Below are positions 34,827-47,154 of a DNA stretch of 64,000 nt, one piece after another. The translations under genes and the position numbers were made by a program. The stretch lies in NCBI GenBank assembly GCA_030762175.1, contig CM060846.1:238140512-238204511 (forward strand), in the 5' to 3' direction. A model generated the notes under the pieces. It was given only the letters and a program-made list of their open reading frames with translations. It was not told where the DNA came from and searched no databases. Numbering within the stretch: position 1 is the stretch's first letter; the number at the start of each line of letters is the position of its first letter. This DNA comes from Metallyticus violacea. Its lineage: Eukaryota > Arthropoda > Insecta > Mantodea > Metallyticidae.

Positions 34827-34944
34827 CATTGTAATTAAAAACTCAAAATCCGCCATTAGAGAAACATTTTAGGGAACACCTTGCAAGAGTTCGAGAATTC
34901 CTAATGGGTATGCGAACCACAGTTTGGAAAACACTGCTCTAGAG

Positions 34945-36349
34945 CAACGCATTTTTATTTGTAGGTGAAGCAATTCGAAAAACAAACCAACCCGTTGTGT
35001 GCGCACAAAAATTTTTCAGTACTTTTCTAATCAATGACATCGTTGTATAACTGCAATTTTGGATATTATGCACATATTTTAATCTGTTGGTTCACTGCAC
35101 AGACACACACACATTGAAATAAAAAACAGAGAAAGAGAGAGATACAGAGAGCAAAAACTTTTAGATTTAATACAGGAAAAACGTTAGCGAAGAAACTCCC
35201 GAAATTGTCTTAACAAGGGGGAATTCCGGAACTTAAAAAACAAAAGTATTAGCAATAAAACAGAGAATCATTACGGTGAGCAAAGTTAATCATCAAAATA
35301 TGTTTACGCGTATTGCAAGGGAAGATAACAATTGCAGCGTTTTTATAAGATAAGATTGTTATATTGCTTTAGGAGCGGAGATGAAATTTTGAATAGCCCA
35401 GATGTAAAACACCTTGTGATATTCCAGAAGTCACGTGTATGTAAACCTCTAAGTGCTAATACACCTTGTGCAACTACATTCCTTAGTTACATGTAATGTG
35501 GGTTAAAAAGTTTTACATTGGTTTCTCACTTTCCAATTAAAACTAAATTTTAGCTAGCAGATAGCAACTGGAACGCAGGTTGTATTTCCAGATCTCAAGA
35601 GCAAATATAGCTCTACTTTGGGCACATTTTATAATTTTAATTTGCAGGTACATAATTACTGAATTATTGGTTACGCAAACAGTGTACTACAAATGTGCAA
35701 ATATAGTTTCATGACTTCTGCAGGAAAATGGATGAAAGTTTATTAATACAGGGTAGTTTTGAAGTACCCTATTAAATATCGTTATGTTCAAGTTATTTAT
35801 TTATTATTTTTTATTCCAAGGGGTATCAGTAAAAGAATAATTCATTTAATTATGCAAACATTATTGTCATTCTTTGCATTATAAAGCTTAAAATAGGCGT
35901 GTGATTGTTAATAATCTGGTTATACACGGCAGCACAAACTAAAACCAGTGATTTCATTGTGCAAGAGGGTCATTCTTAGTAGGGCGTATTGCTACAAGTC
36001 CTCCCTACTGAAACAATGTTACAAAAATACATTCTTCAAAAGGCGCACTCTTTAATTCCATTGTTTCCCTGTATTTTCATTGGCTATAATATATTGTAAT
36101 GTATGTACAGGTGTAGTTGTTTGAACTTTTTATTATAACTGTAATTTGTTGTGAAAACAGCAAGTAATTTTTTAAAGTTTGTTGTATTCTTTTTATATGT
36201 TTATCATTCTTAATAAGCGATACGTATATAAATACGGTTTCTACCTGAGCATAGCACTTTGTGTTTTCCGCTGCAGAGTAGAAATAATAAATTACTTAAA
36301 ATATTCACATTTGAAACTTGCTGAGCTTAGAGAATATACACACAAAATT
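34945..36349. other. Non-coding stretch
   Basis: No gene or repeat family recognised; short CA and GA runs occur near 35100-35150. Confidence 0.5.
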
Positions 36350-36473
36350 GTTATGCAGTACAGTTAACTTCTGTATATAGAGAGTGTTCTTAAATTCAAT
36401 ACTCAAACTTTGTTATGCAGTACAGTTAACTTTTGTATATAGAGAGTGTTCTTAAATTCAACACTCAAACTTT
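36350..36473. repeat. 62-bp tandem duplication
   Basis: Two units at 36350-36411 and 36412-36473 share GTTATGCAGTACAGTTAACT and GTATATAGAGAGTGTTC, differing at two positions (C/T and T/C). High identity suggests a recent local duplication. Confidence 0.9.
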
Positions 36474-36649
36474 TAGTATTGATAGAAGGGGAGAAAACAA
36501 TTTTTTGTAAATAATCAACCTGAGAAGGATAAGACAGAAAAAAAAATATAAACGGTAATTTTGAGTAAAAGATTAAATTTCAGCTTTTAATTTTAATATT
36601 TTATAAAAAAACCGAGCAAAAGCCCTGCTCCTTGCTTCAGCTTAAGCTC

Positions 36650-36990
36650 TACAACCACATGATGTCTTTCATCCTCAGAGATTCCAGGCATTGCGCATCC
36701 ACCCAAGCGTTGAGATCCTTATCTGATGTATTTGACATCTCGTACACAGGCTGTTAAAGTTCCATCACACGCAAAAATCAAGTGGGGTGAGGTCGGAAGA
36801 AACGAACAGACCAGTCAATGCGTCCAACGCGACCTATCTATTGCTTAAGGAATATACGATTTAAGTTCTGTCAAACTGCAATGGAGAAGTGGGGAGTGCA
36901 CAATAGTGTTAATACCTCATGCTTACCCGAATGTCATTGGGAACGTTTCCGAGTAGTGCAGGAACTGCAGATAAATTTTGTCATGGAGAA
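36650..36990 (-). pseudogene. Mariner-like transposase remnant, catalytic C-terminal part
   Basis: The minus-strand frames give LPALLGNVPNDIRVSMRY, then the decayed H-x-C-A-L-P block where QHDGAPPHF is usual. IGRVGRIDWSVR follows (cf. the IGRGGPIEWPPR motif), then SSDLTPLDF holding the third catalytic Asp, then VYEMSNTSDKDLNAWVDAQC. The order matches mariner-like transposases related to those at 6 and 17 kb. The second catalytic Asp is lost and several frames are needed. No TIRs were seen. Confidence 0.6.
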
Positions 36991-37020
36991 GAACTGTGTG
37001 TTTAAAAGTTTACTCACATT

Positions 37021-37300
37021 ATTAGTTTGATTGTCTTAATCCATTTACTGGAAACTGTAATCACTTTATCCTCAAATGCATCACCAATTTCAAATGTTTT
37101 TTTTTCAAAGATTGATCGCAAACGTAATATCGGTTTTGATTGTAATGTTTTTTTTTTTTTTTTTTTTTTTTTTTTGGTCTCTTCTGTTATCCCTAGAGTA
37201 TTGAATTTAAGAATACCCGGTACAACTTCATATGTAGTTGGCTCATCTCTGATAACTACCTCTGGCATTTCACGTCGTTAAACTGCAAGGCAGGTTAGCA
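37021..37300 (-). other. Exon-like open segment interrupted by a poly-A tract
   Basis: The minus strand shows an acceptor-like CTAACCTGCCTTGCAG, then MPEVVIRDEPTTYEVVPGIL and KFNTLGITEET, a poly-A run of about 26 bases, then RLRSIFEKKTFEIGDAFEDK and VITVSSKWIKTI, followed by a donor-like GTGAGT. The peptide looks more protein-like than the other ORFs here. However, a stop lies just before the Met and the poly-A tract would encode polylysine. It may be a decayed transposon or retrocopy, or a first coding exon. The family was not recognised. Confidence 0.25.
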
Positions 37301-38126
<826 letters not shown>

Positions 38127-40294
38127 AATTCGTTTCACAGACGTAAAATTAAAGCCTGAGATATTCCTTCTGCTCAGGTGTTTAAGGAATTCCAAAAAGA
38201 AAATAGGCCAATCATGTAGTCGTTTAGAAACTGCTTATATAAAATAGAATAGATAAATAATATGTATGTCAAATTAAGTTAAGATGGTCACATAAATTGC
38301 AATATAAAATGGAAAAAAGTGAGTATTATCAAAAATAGCAGGCATACAGTTGAATGCAACATGTCTTATTTACATCAAATACTTTAAATGAATTTCTTTT
38401 CATTTCGTTCCGAATTACAATTTTTAGTGTAACAATATCGGGAATTCTGTGTTTGCCAGAATGCTAATATTATGCGCAACGCATTGTGCTTCCCATAATC
38501 TTCCGAACTATAATTAATTATTAACATCACTAGCCTAATTCATACACTTTAATATTTGTTAATGTCTCAGGTGAAAAGATTGTGGTGCACTTTGCCGTTT
38601 TAGGTGGCTAACAGGGCAATTATTTTGTTTCCCATATTTTTAGATGGTGGGACGTCATTGGCTAGCAAACCTCCGTACAAAGGTTCAATATAGTTCAAGT
38701 GTAATGATCTGTTTGCAGAACATCCTGAAGGAACATTATAACATATTCAGTGGGTCAATGGGTCCCATACATGAAACCACACCCAGCTATAGAGAGAGCA
38801 TTTCGCAACGTTCGAGCTGAAGCGAGGCGAGCACTACCGGACATTAGCAACTAATCCTTTCTACATTTAAAAGTCCCATTCCCTTTTTTCTTCGTTACAA
38901 ACAGTGAATTTCTCTTAAGCTCGTTTAGTTTCATTTTCTTTTTCTTCTTGTGTGTTTGGTGCACATATTTTCTCCTAACCATGCGATTAACCCAGCGGTA
39001 TTTCCGAGTTGCAGGTTTAGTCCCTGGTAATGGCCAGTTTTTCGTGGTTTTCTTCAGTCCATAAGACAAATACTGAGTTGTATTACTTCATTACCGACAT
39101 ACTTTTAAATATAAAATTAAAATGAAATAGATGGAGCAAATCTGTTGAGCTAAAGTTATTTACAGCAAAACTAAGAGGGGAACTTTATTGAAACGTTACT
39201 AAGGCCATCAACATAAATTGCACTAAAATTACTTCAGGTGTCACGTGGCAAATGCAGACACAGCGGAAAATAACCCGCATGTTATCTGATTATTTGGTGT
39301 TGTTTATCCCTCTTCAGAGAGGCTTGTGGATTTCAGTCTGTTATGCCTTTGAGTGAGATTATTCTGGCACTTTTAAGAACAAGGATAATTTACTTTGGTT
39401 TCAAGAAGTGATTTATTTAAATAAAAAGCTCTTGATAAGGCGGTTAATGATATTCGTACTGTAGTAACAGATTTAATATACCCTTATAACAAAATTTATT
39501 GATATACTTTGCCCCTCGGATTTTGCCTCTCTGTTTACAGCTGCAGTCTCAGTGAAACAATACTCACACGTGCTTTACAGGAATTACTGAACGGTGTGCT
39601 TAAAACAATTTGGCCTCTTACCATTTAAATATTGTAACGTTAGTTCAATCTCGTAATATGAAATCTTTACCTAAGAGCTGAAGTAAAGTTAGCAACAAAA
39701 TGAGCAGATATTGCTTGTTGACAATAGGAAATCATGCCTCTGAACTCCAAAATAATTAATAGAGGATGGGAAAACACTTTAACGTAAACGGGTCACATGA
39801 GCGGCGCGCTAAGTTTAACAATACGCACTAATTCTTTTTCAGTTTGTAGGATAATAAAATCCTTATACAATACAGATCATTATACTTCCTGTGATTAGGT
39901 ATTGAAAAGTATACAATGGTAAACAATGGCGTTGAAAGTAACTTTTCCCTCCCTGGTAAAAAGTGAGCCCAAACGTTTGCATGTGAACGATGGGTTGCAG
40001 GCTTGCTACATTTTTACTTACAGGAAAGGAAAGGGCGAACTGGACATTCATAACAAACATTACCTTGATATACACAACACTAAGGAACATGTTTATTACA
40101 TCTTGATATTCTCAAAATACACGGAAAATGAATTACATCGTTTGAATTTACAGTGGAATTCTCAGGGTTTCAAGCACATTATCCCAAACACTGCAAGTGA
40201 AAATTTTGGTTAGCGAAAATCAAACCCAGTATTTGAGTAATCACTACTTTGAATTTATCAGAGAAGCCTAATTAAGTAGCCACTTCTGTTAAAG
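38127..40294. other. Non-coding stretch
   Basis: A 95-codon ORF at 39926-40213 has no recognisable domain and is not supported by splice or repeat context. No element recognised. Confidence 0.45.
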
Positions 40295-40385
40295 GCCAGG
40301 CCGAGGTGGTTAAGAAAGTGACTCGTGAGCGGGAGGTGTGGAGTTCGATTCCCGCCAGAACCGCCCTCCCTGAATGAGGGTTTAG
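40295..40385 (+). repeat. SINE-A, 5' fragment
   Basis: GGCCGAGGTGGTTAAG, then ACTCGTGAGCGGGAGG, box B GAGTTCGATTCCCGCC and the start of the body up to GAATGAGGGTTTAG. The rest is absent, so this is a 3'-truncated copy or a rearranged fragment. Confidence 0.85.
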
Positions 40386-43039
40386 TTTTAGCTTCTAATG
40401 TATTTACTAGTTCACGTTTTTGTTGTACGTTGCTCTGCTGAGCAGCGTAATCCTAATTTCTAGTCCGTTAATATTTTCTGGAACAATTCCATCTTATTAA
40501 GATAATATAAAAGTTTTTGTACGTAATGAAATATCACAGACTTGCTCCATGCATGTGATTATTATTGACTTTTCATGCTCATTCCAAATATGCTTTTTCT
40601 ATATACGTACTATTCATTCAGGATTTGAAATGTGTTAGTTGTTATTTCTATAAATTTTGTTATGACTTTTTCGAAGCATAGGATTTATTTTCACCATTAG
40701 ATAGTAATTGATAGTACTTTCATACCGCTTTAGGCCACTACCCCTCCTTTCTGCTATATCTTGTGCGCCATCTGGCAACTTATTGGAGTTGTTAGAATAT
40801 ATTTGCAATCACTATATTGCGTTTCCTTCTCATCGGTTAAGCTCTGCTGTTTTAATACTGTGCTGTCTTATTCCAAGTCGTGATATTTTGTTGCAAATGT
40901 CTCAAAAATATGTAATTGCCATGGATATATGTTTGCAGAGTGTTTACAATTAAAACTCAAAGACACAGACTCGCATTAATTTTGGAAAAGAAGTATGAAT
41001 TGCAAAGTTGATCAACATATTGCTTTGGGTGTCTAAATATCATTGTTGAAGGTATGAAAGTGACTAATAGTTCGCGATCATCCGTACCAACAACATGGTT
41101 TGAACTGCAGTAATTACTATATGTAAACATTTTTTCTATTGTATCTACACGTACAATTCTGTACCCCAATTTGCGCTCAACAACACGACCAGTTCTTAAA
41201 AATGTTTCCCAATTCTAAAAGAATGAGGAGCTTACCGGATACCGCTGCAATAAATTAATGACATAATTTGGGAGTTAGAACTTTCACACATTATTTCTAA
41301 ATTGCTGTCTTCATGATCGCAAGGATGGAAGATTTTGAACAAAGTTGACAAAGGAGACGCTGGTGTCATTTTCAAGTTGCTTGTCTACCCCGTCGACTTA
41401 TTTTATTGTAATCACGTATTTAATGTTACGAATATCTAGCTGTTTTCACTACGCAGGTCAGTGAACGCTGATTATCGATACCTCAAGGCAGTATCTACTC
41501 CTTCACAATCGCAAAACATGTCCCTCTCTTCCAGTCACCTAGTTCGTTCACAAAAAAGGGATTTATAAACCTGTGAGCACTTTGCTGATTGCGTTGATTA
41601 CACGTCTGAGTTGTGGTATTAACTTTGTTATTTGCTTTGCAGAAAGATTAGACCAAGTGCTACAGACATTTTGTGTGTGTTTACTTAAAAAACACCTCAG
41701 CGATACACCTTCACTCCACGAAAAATGAACATTTGCTGTAAGCGATTAATAACATCTGAAGATGTGAATTTCCCTGCTTTTCATATCAGACTCGCCCATG
41801 CAAACTCTGGACAATATGCGTTTTGCAAAGAAAGAAACTTTATTGGCCAACATGTACGTTATTATGCGAGATTCACATTTTGTAAACATGTTGAGAGATA
41901 TGAAAAATGAGGAAATGCATTCAAATCAGTTTGCATTCATTTTCTTAGCAATCTTAAAGCTGGCAATATAAAGACATTTAAGGATGCGATTATACATTTT
42001 TAAAATATTACATGCAGTATGTCACTCAAACTGCGCTTTAATTGTTATTTAGATTTTTCACCTCAGAGTGATAAGTGCCTAACATGATTCATAATTTCAC
42101 CAGTGCGTTTTTTAACTGAAATTATTCGGTGAGGAGGTGAAACTATGACATGGTGGCAGAATATTGTCGACCGTTAAAAGCGAATACGAAGGAGAAGGGC
42201 TAAAACATATTTTTAAACTAAAAAAAAATAATAAAAAAATAAAAAAAAAAATATTGCTTCTAAATATAAAAGTTATACATTATTCATAACTAAATCTCTC
42301 TTTCTTGGAAATGGTGAATGATGAAGAATTTTCACCCTTAGATCCTATTTCGGCAGGTTGATAACTGTTGATTTCAGATGGCAGGTAAAGCTCGAATGAC
42401 ATTGATACTAGTTAAAATTTTGCTTTGAATGATATCCTCTGAATTAATTATTAAAGGCTATAGAACCCAATTTACTTGTTTTACTTTATTATCATGGGCG
42501 TACTTTAGTGAAAGTTTTATTGTAAACATTACACAAATCTGGTATATAGTACATTATCGGTGAAGCATATTTAACCATTACGTGCATCATGATGTTTCGT
42601 TGGTCATAGAAATGTGTTTTATGCATTCATAAAATATAATGTATAAATATTTCCTGCGATTAACGAAAAAGGTAAGCAGAAGCTTCTAAGATCGATGTAA
42701 CAAGGAATCTTTCATGCCCTAAGGCCTCTCTCTTGGAGGATGGTACACTGTGAGGTTAGTAAAAAAAATAAAAATATATGGACAATTTTGAGACTAATTG
42801 TTAATGTTTAACTTCATTTAATAATTTATCATTTACCCTGGCAATATTTAGATCATGGGGCCTCCCTTTCACTCTGCCAGGCGGTAAAAAAACAGCAAAA
42901 ATACAAGTGTAATATACATAGTCAAACAAAATGGAGAAAACACGTCAATTTGAATATATTCTGTATGAAAATATTACATATCTTCATATAGTTATAAAAG
43001 ATGATAAAGGTACTTTCACAATTTCATTTGTTCATCAAT
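40386..43039. other. Non-coding stretch
   Basis: Over 2.6 kb without a recognisable gene or repeat family. A-rich simple sequence occurs near 42215-42252. Confidence 0.45.
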
Positions 43040-44770
43040 AATTTTTTAACGTGTACAAGGGGGAGGGAAGAGGAAGGAGGAGGAGAAGAGAAAAAGAAGG
43101 AAAGAGAAGAAGAGGGTGCAGCAAGAGACTTACTGTTGCGATTCCTAGAGTTGGAATGGCAATCTAATCAACGTTTAAATTTATTTATTATTCGACAATC
43201 TCCGATTTCTGGAGGAAGGGAGTTCCAGATTCTGTGAACTGACACGCTGAATGAGGTTAAATAGAAATGTGTTCGGTGACGAGGAACAGACAGTAAAGTA
43301 ATAACCCGGGTCCGAGATAGAGACAGGCATACGAAGAGATTGACAACATACTGAGGAGTTCATACAGAGGATTTTGAACAGGAGCGTAAGGGAGTGGAAC
43401 GTCCCAATTTCTTTTAGAAGCAGCCATTACAGTTGATTATGTAGGGATGTCACATAATCAAATTTATGAATGTAGAAGACGAAACGAATGCATGCATTAT
43501 GAACGCGTTATAATCTTTCTACCTGCCCAGTATTCAGATTACAGTACAACAATCAAAGTGATGCATAACAAGCACTTGAATGAATTCATTTAGAGATTGA
43601 CAGGTAGATCTTTTGCTAATGTGTGAATCAAAGAAAATATGTTATAGCATGTATAGATTACCTGACTTTGGCTTTCTAGACTGAAGTGTATGTAAACACC
43701 TGTGTTTTTTGGCTGTACTGGTATAATTAATCATATTATTGATTATCATGATGGGCGGCACATCGTTTGAGTTTACTTTACGCAGTCCACATCTATGTCT
43801 CACGACTATAGCATGTTTTAAGTGGATTCGGTTTTTTCCAAGTTTTTTCTTGAGGTTAGATCTTCATTTACTACAGTCACGGCCTCATGAACAGAACGAG
43901 GGACGGTGTGAAAGTCGAGAGCATGTAGGTGGTAATTGGAGGGTTTTACTTCTTTAGCAACCTCATTGGTGTACAGCACGAGAGTAGTGGTCCGAGTACT
44001 GAACACTTGGGAACCCTTGCATTAATGAGCGCCAGGAGGAGAAACAACCACAGAACTAATGCACATTACTAACACTCACTAAGGTAAAATTCGAACCAGG
44101 TAGTAACACTGTTGGAAAAATTATAGTTTTTAAGTTTGTACAGTAGCAGTGGATAGTGTCAAAAGCTTTACTGAAGTCTAGTAATACAAGCAGAGTTAGT
44201 TTTTGCTCGTCGCAGGCTTCACGAACGTCCTCTGTCAATATCAGTAATGCCATGGTGGTGTTATATCCTACTCTGAAACCAAATTGATGGTAGCCAAGAA
44301 TGGAGTACACATTAAAGTGGTCTATCACCTGTCTGTGTGCAATGTGTTCCAGTACTTTAGATAATGCAGGGAGGATGCTGATAGGCCTGAAATCTTGTGT
44401 AGATATAGGTACTTTGTTCTTCGGTACAGGGCGGATAACGTCTAATTTCTATAGTGCGGTGCAAGTACTAACGTTAAATATGTGAGTTACAGAGTTGTAG
44501 TGTTGGAAATATTATCTCAATAATGTTCTGTAGCATCATTATCCTAATTCCATCTGCTCCTACCGCTTTGGTTAATATTCTCTTTATAGTCTTACGTTAA
44601 GCCGTCAGCTGAAACTTATGTGACGTGAAGTGGAGTTTCTCTCTTGCAGGTAAAGCGGCATTTATTACACTGGTCTCATTCTGATCATTACAGTCACGGT
44701 CATGCATGTAACCCCCTACTCTCACTGTGTCTCTTTCTACAGCTCTCCCGCCGGACGCAGCCCTGTCCCT
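43040..44770 (-). pseudogene. LINE (CR1/Jockey group), reverse transcriptase half
   Basis: In minus sense from 44700: FTSHKFQLTA, then ILTKAVGADGIRIMML (pre-polymerase motif), FQAYQHPP in one frame with SILPALSKVLEHIAHRQVI in another, HQFGFRVGYNTTMALL, and LTLLVLLDFSKAFDTI (palm motif A with its Asp). Further on is a decayed fingers/thumb region, then PLPYAPVQNPLYELL-like text near 43400 and a tail with a W/G-x-x-x-P motif (SGTPFLQKSEI) near 43220. The YxDD motif is not recognisable. Downstream at 43050-43125 is a purine-rich simple tract that may be 3'UTR. It aligns in orientation and order with the endonuclease half at 47155-48460, so one LINE was probably split. Confidence 0.8.
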
Positions 44771-44790
44771 CTGTAATGAGGAGTCGGCTT

Positions 44791-45449
44791 TGTAACGAAA
44801 GCGTGGTATTATAAGTAATCATAATGTTGACAAGGTATAAATAAGAACATGATATTGTATAAGAGACATTGTATATCCGTTAGTGAAACATACTGTATAA
44901 ACCCAAACACAGTAAGACGTATATGTAATAAATATTAAGGGTGTCTTGCCTTGCCACCCAGAGGTTGACCTGCAAGGGTCCTCAGAGAAACACTTGTATA
45001 AACAAAAGACAACCCTGTTGTCCACTCCACTCACTTAAAATATTATGTCTTCGTGTACATGTTATATGAGTAGATAGACAGAATTATTGTGCTGATGATG
45101 TGTTGTTTAGTTTAAAGTTTAACAAACCCAAACCATGTACTTCTTAAAACTTATGATGAAAGGACCTGGTAACTGTTAACCTTATAGTGTTATAACTCTT
45201 ATGTCTAGACTAGGTGATTATTACCCCTCCTTGGGCATTACATTTGCGTAAAAGGTCCGTGAATTTCGTCAGAGATAGGAGAAAAGGCTTGCTGCTTGGG
45301 GAATCCACATCCACCTGTATCAGAACATCCTTTAATAAAAACTTATACTTTTAACAGAGTTGGTTGAGTTATTCAGTACACGTCGTCTTTCCTGAAGGAG
45401 TAGACCTAGCTCGATTCCCCGAAGTGACGACTATTATTCCAATATTACA
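44791..45449 (+). mobile_element. Possible LTR or solo LTR
   Basis: The segment starts TGTAACGAAAGCG and ends CCAATATTACA, the TG...CA borders of an LTR. An AATAAA signal lies at about 45335, roughly 115 bases before the end. It lies between the two LINE halves. No target-site duplication was seen (GGCTT against TCCCT), and no second LTR, primer site or polyprotein was found, so the call is weak. Confidence 0.25.
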
Positions 45450-45679
45450 TCCCTTCTCGTCTTAGCCATCGAGATTGAATAGGGAAATTGTAGCACCGCA
45501 TGAAACAGAAGAACATCACCAAGTTGTAAGTCAGTCGACGGACTTCACAGCTTGAACTTTTTAATAACATCCTGGTGGCATCTCGGCCGGCGGTATTATA
45601 CCTCCCTCTTTGCTTGAGACTAGAGTTATATAGCTCAGTATCATTATTCCATATTAAGGTATAAATAAAGTAATAAATT

Positions 45680-46940
45680 ACTCACCGGGCTAGAATTTCA
45701 TAGTGCAATGACATCATCTTCATCATCAGAGAGATCATCCTCACAGCTATTATCCTCATTCTCTTTCGTAGATTAATCACGATACTTTCGATACATTCAT
45801 CTTGCAGTCCTTCCTTCACAAACAGCTCCTCTTGCACACGTTCCGCATGAAGAACACATTTCTTCCAGTCTTCTATCGTATCGTGTGATGGCATCTCCAT
45901 GCAGTTTTCGTCTTCAATTTTGAAAGTAGCATTTTTGTCAAGAACTAGCCCCTATTTCTGAACCCATTGGGAGAGATAGGGAGGCAGCGTTGCTAATGCC
46001 CCATTTCCAACGCCAGTTCACCAACCTTGTATTTCCTGTAGGTACTGCTATGTTGTTTAACAATGGTCAGCAACTCTCGTTTGTATGTGTTGGATTTTGA
46101 GGAATTTTCTTTCTCTCAAGTAATGATAAAATGTCAGCTTTCTAGAACTTGCAGTGAGAATTTTTCTGTAGTTTTGAATGATAACTTACATTATCCTTCT
46201 CAATGACACACCTTTATTCCAGACTCCTAAGCAAATTGATAAATAATTCTCTAAATACTTCGCGTTCATTTCTTGTTGGTGGTCACCACTATGTTTATAC
46301 TGAAAAACCAATCTGCTCCTTTTGGGAATCCATGATTTCCTGACCCCGCATGACAAATTATTAAACAAGAGCCTTTTCCAACAGGAACTTTGAGACCCCA
46401 ATTTCTTTTTGAATCCTGCCAAATAGATGATCTGCTTTGGTTCTGGTTTATCCTTGTCTCGTCAATGCAGATTATAGGACGAGAATGATTTATTAGGTCA
46501 TGCATTTTTCTTAAAAACGAGACCCATGCTGCAGCGATATCCTTCCTTTCCATCAAAATCTTTCTACCGTCGTTACATTTCCAGTAGTTAAATTCCTGAT
46601 TCCTCAATATTTTACATAGAGAGGCTATCTATTTGCTCCTTTAGCATCCCCTTAAGTTTTTTAAGAGTGGGATATTCGCCACAATCATAAAACTCTTGTA
46701 CCTTAAGCCGGATAAGATACTTATTGAAATCGTTCAAGTCAGAGACTTGTTTCACGCATTACATTTTTCTTTGGAGAGATAAAAGAAGTCTGGGGATTCT
46801 GCACCGTCAGCTTCGTCATGTATACGTTGAACAGTTTTGGTGGATACCTGAAACACTTCTGCACGCATTCTTTGTACATCTCTAAAAAGACACTTACTTT
46901 CCCTTGGCAGTTTTCTAATAATTTATAGAAATTGTACACG
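45680..46940 (-). pseudogene. Tc1/IS630-type DDE transposase pseudogene
   Basis: In minus sense: the HTH-like segment AEVFQVSTKTVQRIHDEADG near 46860, a middle region with RKDIAAAWVSFLRKMHDL, then RPIICIDETRINQNQSRSSI near 46480 with the first catalytic Asp in DET. IWQDSKRNWGLKVPVGKG, SCLIICHAGSG and the SGDHQQEMNAKYLENYL block follow (second acidic region near 46260). After it are KADILSLLERKKI-like text, a degraded LPPY block where ELNPIEL is usual, and a coiled C-terminal part (DWKKCVLHAERVQEEL) ending at 45680. This is an abundant arthropod DDE family. The third catalytic motif is destroyed and frames shift repeatedly. Confidence 0.82.
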
Positions 46941-47154
46941 CTGTAAATGATGTTTTTAAAGTGTTGCTAATACCACTCACATTTAAAGCCATTTGCATTA
47001 CGAAACATACACAAATCACTCAACAGAAATACAGATATCGCTGGTGTTATCCTGCAGCAACAATATTACCCCTACAGTGAGAGATATACACTCATACGTA
47101 TATTGCGAGAGGGGAACTGAGCGGAGTGGGGGAACGGTTGCAAAGCAGGGAAAA
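46941..47154. other. Border between Tc1-like element and LINE
   Basis: It contains the presumed 5' end of the Tc1-like transposon and the resumption of LINE sequence. Exact TIRs and the TA target could not be placed with confidence. Confidence 0.35.

Larger units (their letters stand above)
32262..34936. mobile_element. hAT-like element carrying a nested transposon
   Basis: The left end TAGTGATTCCCAAACGTTTT and the reverse complement of the right end, CAGTGTTTTCCAAACTGTGG, are decayed inverted repeats of the CAGTGNTTCYCAAAC type typical of hAT elements. The flanking 8-mers are CTCAGGAG (32254-32261) and CTCTAGAG (34937-34944). They match at six of eight positions, and the right one fits the usual hAT target pattern. 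Without the nested element at 32495-34258, about 0.9 kb of non-coding hAT sequence remains, including an AAT microsatellite, so it is probably a non-autonomous hAT. Confidence 0.65.

Noticed and set aside
39926..40213. 95-codon plus-strand ORF starting MALKVTFPSL
   Set aside because: No domain recognised and no supporting context.
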